In this document: one piece after another, positions 58,654-64,000 of the stretch
Layout of the letters: every line of letters starts with the position of its first letter
How positions within the stretch are numbered: position 1 is the stretch's first letter
NCBI RefSeq assembly: GCF_016093275.1
Contig: NZ_JAEDAK010000006.1
Span: 186,001 to 250,000, forward strand
DNA: 64,000 nt
From: Inhella proteolytica
Lineage (GTDB): Bacteria; Pseudomonadota; Gammaproteobacteria; Burkholderiales; Burkholderiaceae_C
Direction: 5' to 3'
Notes under the pieces: generated by a model
What the model saw: the letters and a program-made list of their open reading frames with translations, nothing else
Databases searched by the model: none
What the model was told of the DNA's origin: nothing
Made by a program: the position numbers and the translations under genes

Positions 58654-59532
58654 ATGGCGGCAGGCAAGGAAATCCGCAACAAGATCAAGTCGGTCGAGAA
58701 CACCAAGAAGATCACCAAGGCCATGGAGATGGTCGCGGCGGCCAAGATGCGCAAGGCGCAGGACCGCATGCGCACCGCCCGTCCCTACAGTGAGAAGGTG
58801 GCGACGATCGCCGGGCATCTGTCGATGGCCAACCCCGAGTACGTGCATCCCTTCATGGTGTCCAACGACGCCAAGAAGCCGGTCGGCATCGTGCTGGTGA
58901 CCACCGACAAGGGCCTGTGCGGCGGCTTGAACACCAACATGCTGCGTGCGGTGACGCAGAAGCTGCGTGAAGTCGATGCAGCCGGCGGCAAGGCTGAGGT
59001 GGTGGCGATCGGCAACAAGGGCTTCGGCTTCATGAACCGCATCGGCGCCAATGTGGTGGCCCATGCCACTCAGCTCGGCGACACGCCGCATCTGGACAAG
59101 CTGATCGGTCCCGTCAAGGTGCTGCTGGACAAGTACGCGGCCGGCGAGCTGAGCGCCGTCTATCTGTGCTTCACCCGCTTCATCAACACGATGAAGCAGG
59201 AGCCGGTGCTGCAGCAGTTGCTGCCGCTCTCGGCCGAAAGCCTGAAGGACAAGGCCCGCGCCTCGCACGCCTGGGACTACCTGTACGAGCCCGACGCGCC
59301 CACCGTCATCGACGAGCTGCTGCTGCGCTACACCGAGTCGCTGGTGTACCAGGCCGTGGCCGAGAACATGGCTTCGGAGCAGAGCGCCCGCATGGTGGCC
59401 ATGAAGGCCGCCACCGACAACGCCGGCACCCTGATCAAGGAGCTGAAGCTGGTCTACAACAAGACCCGCCAGGCCGCGATCACGAAGGAACTGTCGGAAA
59501 TCGTCTCGGGTGCCGCCGCCATCGGTGGCTGA
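58654..59532 (+). CDS. atpG: ATP synthase F1 subunit gamma
   Basis: Central rotor shaft, 292 aa. N-terminal [38 protein letters not shown] and C-terminal [23 protein letters not shown] coiled-coil helices flank the globular domain ([16 protein letters not shown]). ATG 58654 preceded by GAGGAGA. Confidence 0.97.
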   Translation: MAAGKEIRNKIKSVENTKKITKAMEMVAAAKMRKAQDRMRTARPYSEKVATIAGHLSMANPEYVHPFMVSNDAKKPVGIVLVTTDKGLCGGLNTNMLRAVTQKLREVDAAGGKAEVVAIGNKGFGFMNRIGANVVAHATQLGDTPHLDKLIGPVKVLLDKYAAGELSAVYLCFTRFINTMKQEPVLQQLLPLSAESLKDKARASHAWDYLYEPDAPTVIDELLLRYTESLVYQAVAENMASEQSARMVAMKAATDNAGTLIKELKLVYNKTRQAAITKELSEIVSGAAAIGG

Positions 59533-59540
59533 TGAACTGA

Positions 59541-60971
<1,431 letters not shown>

Positions 60972-61053
60972 GGCTGCGCATTCGGGCCGGGGGCGTTGTT
61001 GCCGTGCTCGCTGGACTCAGAGTCCAGCTCCGCGCGGCCCCTAGCCCGCAGCC
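60972..61053. repeat. Structured hairpin repeat, copy B (atpD-atpC gap)
   Basis: Three nested inverted repeats: GGCTGCG (60972-60978)/CGCAGCC (61047-61053), GGGCCG (60984-60989)/CGGCCC (61035-61040), and tip GCTGGACT (61010-61017)/AGTCCAGC (61021-61028) with loop CAG. It starts one base after the atpD stop. Boxes GGCGTTG, TGCTCGC and AGCTCCGCG are shared, in order, with the element upstream of benE (10196-10280). atpD and atpC are usually separated by far fewer bases. Confidence 0.6.
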
Positions 61054-61100
61054 CGACTGCTTGCTTACTGAACCTTCTTGCACGCTAAGAGGAATTTGAG

Positions 61101-61523
61101 ATGGCAACGATTCACGTCGATGTGGTGAGCGCCGAAGAGAGCATCTTCTCGGGTGAGGCCAAGTTCGTCGCGCTGCCGGGCGAGAACGGCGAGCTGGGCA
61201 TCCTGCCCCAGCACACGCCGCTGATCACCCGCATCAAGCCCGGCGCGGTGCGCATCCAGCGCGCCGACAACGGCCAGGAAGAGTTCGTGTTCGTGGCCGG
61301 CGGCATCCTCGAGGTGCAGCCCAATGCCGTGACCGTGCTGGCCGACACCGCCATCCGCGGCAAGGACCTGGACGAAGCCAAGGCGAACGAAGCCAAGGCC
61401 CTGGCCGAGGAAGCGCTGAAGAACGCCAGCAGCGACCTCGACCTCGCCAAGGCGCAGAGCGAACTGGCCATCCTGGCTGCCCAGATTGCCGCGATGCGCA
61501 AGCTGCGTGGCATGAAGCACTGA
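61101..61523 (+). CDS. atpC: ATP synthase F1 subunit epsilon
   Basis: Regulatory rotor subunit of 140 aa: beta-sandwich domain ([39 protein letters not shown]) and C-terminal helical hairpin ([33 protein letters not shown]). AAGAGGAA ribosome site upstream of ATG 61101. Last gene of the operon. Confidence 0.97.
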   Translation: MATIHVDVVSAEESIFSGEAKFVALPGENGELGILPQHTPLITRIKPGAVRIQRADNGQEEFVFVAGGILEVQPNAVTVLADTAIRGKDLDEAKANEAKALAEEALKNASSDLDLAKAQSELAILAAQIAAMRKLRGMKH

Positions 61524-61536
61524 GAGTGACCTGAAG

Positions 61537-61595
61537 GACCCCGCCAGCGGGGTCCGGACCGCGAGAACCCCAAGCCCGCCCTCCGGCGGGCTTTT
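61537..61595 (+). terminator. Double terminator of the atp operon
   Basis: First hairpin GGACCCCGC (61537-61545)/GCGGGGTCC (61548-61556). Second hairpin GCCCGCC (61574-61580), loop CTCC, GGCGGGC (61585-61591), followed by TTTT (61592-61595). The second is a standard intrinsic terminator; the first probably reinforces it. Confidence 0.85.
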
Positions 61596-61617
61596 CAGCT
61601 TCTGAAACCCGTCCCCC

Positions 61618-62355
61618 ATGACTGTCGTCAATGCCCTCCAGATCGTGCGCTGGGCCGCCTGGGCCCCCGGCCTGGATGCGGCTGCGGACTGGGCGCAGTG
61701 GCTGGCGGCGCCGACCCCGCTGCGGGGGGGCGAGGTGGCCGCACCACCGCTCACCGAAGTGCCTGCGATGGCGCGCCGGCGCATCGACCCCCTGGGCCGC
61801 ATGGCCCTGCAGGTGGCCTACCGAGCGCAGGACGACCTGACGCCTGAGACGGTGCAGGCCATGCCGCTGGTGTTCGCCTCGCGCTGGGGTGAACTGGACC
61901 GTTCGGTGGCGCTGCTGCAGGACCTCGCGCGCCAGGAGCCGCTGTCGCCCACCGCCTTCAGCCACTCGGTGCACAACGCCATCGGGGCGCTGTACTCCAT
62001 CCAGCGCGGCGTGCGGGCGAATCTGTCGGCGGTGGCCGCCGGCGCCTACAGCCTGGAGGCCGGATGGGTCGAAGCCCTGGGCCTGCTGCGCGAGGGCGCA
62101 AGCGAGGTGCTGCTGGTGGCCTTCGACGCCCCGCTGCCGGCCCCCTATGCGGGCAGCGGGCTGGACGCCGCGCTGATGCGTCCACATGCACTGGCCTTGC
62201 GCTTGCGTCTGGGGGGCGGCTTGCAGCTGCAGGCTGAGTCACAGACGACCGAGCCCGATGACGGCTTCCCGCCGGCGCTGCGTGCCCTGCGCTTTTTCAC
62301 CGGTGGCGAAGCCGAACTGCGCCAGGGGCCCTGGCGTTGGAGTCGCGCGTGCTGA
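61618..62355 (+). CDS. Beta-ketoacyl synthase-like chain-length factor (aryl polyene type)
   Basis: Protein of 245 aa of the ketoacyl-synthase-like family found at the head of aryl polyene clusters. It has MARRRIDPLGRMALQVAY, VFASRWGELDRSVALLQDLA, LSPTAFSHSVHNAIGALYSIQRGVRANLSAVAAGAYSLEAGW. The position of the ketosynthase active-site cysteine reads AAGAYS, with no cysteine, so it probably acts as a non-catalytic partner that sets chain length. ATG 61618 lies just after the atp terminator, and the next gene starts 7 nt before its end. Confidence 0.85.
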   Translation: MTVVNALQIVRWAAWAPGLDAAADWAQWLAAPTPLRGGEVAAPPLTEVPAMARRRIDPLGRMALQVAYRAQDDLTPETVQAMPLVFASRWGELDRSVALLQDLARQEPLSPTAFSHSVHNAIGALYSIQRGVRANLSAVAAGAYSLEAGWVEALGLLREGASEVLLVAFDAPLPAPYAGSGLDAALMRPHALALRLRLGGGLQLQAESQTTEPDDGFPPALRALRFFTGGEAELRQGPWRWSRAC

Positions 62356-63119
62356 CTTGGTGGCGCCGTGCCTGGCGGGCGCCCGTCACGGGCCTGCTGT
62401 TTGCCTGCTTCGGCCTCGGTGGGGTGCTGCTAGGCCTGACCGCCTTCCCGCTGCTGCAGCTGCTGGTGCGGGACCCGCAGCGCCGCGTGCGCTGGGCGCG
62501 CCGGCTGGTGCAGCGCAGCTTCGCCGCCTTCGTGTGGATGATGCGCGCCGGCGGCATCGTGGACACCCGCATCGTGGGCGCCGAGCGCCTGCAGCGCCGT
62601 GGCCAGCTGATCCTGGCCAGCCACCCGACCCTGGTGGATGTGGTGGCCCTGATCGCCGCCACGCCGAACGCCGACTGCGTGGTCAAGGCCAGCCTGGCCG
62701 ACAACCCCTTCACGCGCTGGCCGGTGCGCGCCTGCAACTTCATCCGCAACAACGGCGGCCCCGAGCTGCTGGACGATTGCAAGGCCAGCCTCGCGGCCGG
62801 TGGCAATCTGGTGATCTTCCCGGAGGGCACGCGCAGCGTGCCGGGCCAACCCCTGCAACTGCAGCGCGGCGCGGCGCAGCTCGCCCTGCGCGCGGGCGTG
62901 CCGGTGACCCCGGTGCGCATCTTGTGCGAGCCCATCGGCCTGACCAAGGGACGCCCGTGGTGGCGCACCAACGACCGGCCCATGCGCCTCACCCTCGAAG
63001 TGGGGGAGGACTTGCCGATTGCGCCCTTTCTAGAGGCCGCGAACGGCGAAACCCCGCTCGCCGCCAGGCGCCTGACGGGATACTTGAAAGCTTATTTTTC
63101 GGAAGGGAGAGCGGCATGA
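62349..63119 (+). CDS. Lysophospholipid acyltransferase-family protein (aryl polyene cluster)
   Basis: Membrane-associated acyltransferase of 256 aa. N-terminal helix (PVTGLLFACFGLGGVLLGLTAFPLLQLLV), catalytic HX4D in LASHPTLVDVVAL and the glycerolipid-acyltransferase FPEGTRS. GTG 62349 overlaps the previous stop by 7 nt; an in-frame TTG lies at 62337. In aryl polyene clusters this enzyme (ApeD-like) is thought to anchor the polyene to a glycerol lipid. Coupled by ATGA to the acyl carrier protein gene. Confidence 0.88.
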   Translation: MLTWWRRAWRAPVTGLLFACFGLGGVLLGLTAFPLLQLLVRDPQRRVRWARRLVQRSFAAFVWMMRAGGIVDTRIVGAERLQRRGQLILASHPTLVDVVALIAATPNADCVVKASLADNPFTRWPVRACNFIRNNGGPELLDDCKASLAAGGNLVIFPEGTRSVPGQPLQLQRGAAQLALRAGVPVTPVRILCEPIGLTKGRPWWRTNDRPMRLTLEVGEDLPIAPFLEAANGETPLAARRLTGYLKAYFSEGRAA

Positions 63120-63379
63120 ACGATGCCCTGGAGCTGGAGATCAAGAACCTGCTGATCGAGGCCCTGAATCTGGAGGATCTGAGCCCCGAACAGATTGACC
63201 CGGAGGCCGCCTTGTTCGTCGAAGGCCTGGGGCTGGATTCGATCGATGCGCTCGAGCTCGGTCTGGCGCTGCAGAAGCGCTACGGCGTCGCCATGTCGGC
63301 CGACTCCGAGCAGACCCGCCGCCATTTCCGTTCGATCCGCGCGCTGGCCGAGTTCGTCGCCGGCAGCCGCAAGCAGTGA
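63116..63379 (+). CDS. Acyl carrier protein, first of two (aryl polyene cluster)
   Basis: Small carrier of 87 aa, four helices. The phosphopantetheine serine is in GLGLDSIDALELGLALQKRYG. A GGAAGGGAG ribosome site lies upstream. In this cluster type two carriers with distinct roles are usual (ApeE/ApeF-like). Confidence 0.92.
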   Translation: MNDALELEIKNLLIEALNLEDLSPEQIDPEAALFVEGLGLDSIDALELGLALQKRYGVAMSADSEQTRRHFRSIRALAEFVAGSRKQ

Positions 63380-63409
63380 ACCGCCTGAGCAGTTGAGGAG
63401 TGCGCCGCC

Positions 63410-63694
63410 ATGAGCGAGCAAGAAATTTTTGAGCGCCTGCGCGCCATCCTGATCGAGACCTTCGACATCGAAGCGGAGCTGATCAAACCCGAGGCGAAGC
63501 TGTACGAGGACCTGGACATCGACTCCATCGATGCAGTGGACCTGATCGTCAAGCTCAAGCCCCTGGTGGGCCGCCGCCTGCAGCCCGAGGCCTTCAAGTC
63601 CGTGCGCACGCTGCAGGACGTGGTGCGCGCGCTGCAGGGCCTGCTGGCCGAGGCCGCCGCCGACGAGCAGGGACCGCTGGCGAGCGCCGCCTGA
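63410..63694 (+). CDS. Acyl carrier protein, second of two (aryl polyene cluster)
   Basis: Carrier protein of 94 aa with phosphopantetheine serine in LDIDSIDAVDLIVKLKPLVG; more acidic N-terminus than the first copy. GAGGAG lies about ten bases before ATG 63410. Directly followed by a membrane-protein gene. Confidence 0.92.
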   Translation: MSEQEIFERLRAILIETFDIEAELIKPEAKLYEDLDIDSIDAVDLIVKLKPLVGRRLQPEAFKSVRTLQDVVRALQGLLAEAAADEQGPLASAA

Positions 63695-63698
63695 TCCT

Positions 63699-64000
63699 TT
63701 GCGAAACCTTTTCTGGGTGGCGCTGACCGCCACCTACCCCCTGCTGGTCTACCTGGGCCTGGCGCACGCCGAACCGCGTGCCCTGGCCCTGCTGCTGCTC
63801 GGCCTGGCGCTGGCGCGCTTCCTGGCCTCGCGCAGTCAGCAGGCCTTGGGGCTGGCCCTGGCCGGCCTGCTGCTGGCCGCGCTCACCGCCTGGTCCAACC
63901 AGCTGCTGCCGCTCAAGCTCTACCCGGTGGCCGTGAGTGCCGCGCTGCTGGTGCTCTTCGGCCTCAGCCTGTGGAAGGGCCCCACCGTGGTTGAGCGCCT
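63699..64000 (+). CDS. Membrane protein of the aryl polyene cluster (COG4648-like), 3'-truncated
   Basis: Open frame from TTG 63699 to the window edge, at least 100 residues and still open. Strongly hydrophobic, about three helices ([48 protein letters not shown]) with a WSNQLLPLKLYPVAVSAALLVLFG segment. The position after LPLAT-ACP-ACP matches the COG4648 membrane protein of aryl polyene clusters. The start is inferred from the N-terminal MRNLFW pattern and its 4-nt spacing from the preceding stop. Confidence 0.75.
   Translation, partial: MRNLFWVALTATYPLLVYLGLAHAEPRALALLLLGLALARFLASRSQQALGLALAGLLLAALTAWSNQLLPLKLYPVAVSAALLVLFGLSLWKGPTVVER

Overview
The window is one contiguous piece of a GC-rich (roughly two-thirds G+C) Gram-negative chromosome. 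Gene content and order point to a betaproteobacterium of the order Burkholderiales, probably a Roseateles/Inhella-like lineage: a proteobacterial-type gshA, a hemB-corA-ybeY-phoH neighbourhood, an EIIA(Man)-HPr-EI phosphotransfer cluster without a permease, a standard F1Fo atp operon followed by the start of an aryl-polyene-type lipid cluster, and many -10-like hexamers only 6-8 nt before start codons. The placement is inferred from content and was not checked by any search. I see no rRNA, tRNA, CRISPR array, insertion sequence or phage gene.

Layout. 1-13.7 kb: the 3' part of gshA; a LysR regulator divergent from two tandem TonB-dependent receptors; kup (K+ uptake); a BenE-type permease; a Fur-box-preceded feoAB pair. 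13.8-21.5 kb: a minus-strand nine-gene operon, almost every junction a 4-nt start/stop overlap, encoding two RDD proteins, a SpoIIM-like protein, an uncharacterised membrane protein, DUF4129, DUF4350, a MoxR AAA+ ATPase, a DUF58 protein and a DUF805 protein. This is the best candidate for an incompletely described membrane system here. 21.6-31 kb: Dug3/YafJ-type amidotransferase and gshB (divergent), ruvAB, a NarL-type two-component pair, phoH-ybeY, corA-hemB. 31.0-31.36 kb: a gene-free stretch with a candidate small RNA ending in a strong terminator, then a compact cloverleaf-like inverted-repeat element. 31.4-37.5 kb: hemJ, VanZ-like, a thioredoxin-fold ferredoxin, a hydrolase, a PBP5-type carboxypeptidase, ybeD, lipB, lipA. 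37.5-46 kb: a TlpA-like thioredoxin, a degenerate kinase/receiver protein, a CoA-transferase, a lipoprotein, the PTS phosphorelay proteins, Uup, and a receiver-domain protein. 46-54 kb: a MocR regulator divergent from an amino-acid operon (LysE exporter, Asp/Glu racemase, aminotransferase, GNAT, PhzF, AlaX, ThpR), then another GNAT and a gluconolactonase-like protein. 54.2-61.6 kb: atpIBEFHAGDC with its terminator. 61.6-64 kb: chain-length factor, acyltransferase, two acyl carrier proteins and a truncated membrane protein of an aryl-polyene-like cluster.

How parts fit together: gshA/gshB make glutathione, and the amidotransferase beside gshB belongs to a family with a known glutathione-degrading member. 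hemB and hemJ are both haem-synthesis enzymes. lipB/lipA make and attach lipoate. EIIA, HPr and EI form a phosphorelay with no sugar permease nearby, so they are probably regulatory. Two related hairpin elements (upstream of benE and between atpD and atpC) share flanking boxes but have different, internally complementary tips, which suggests a dispersed structured repeat family.
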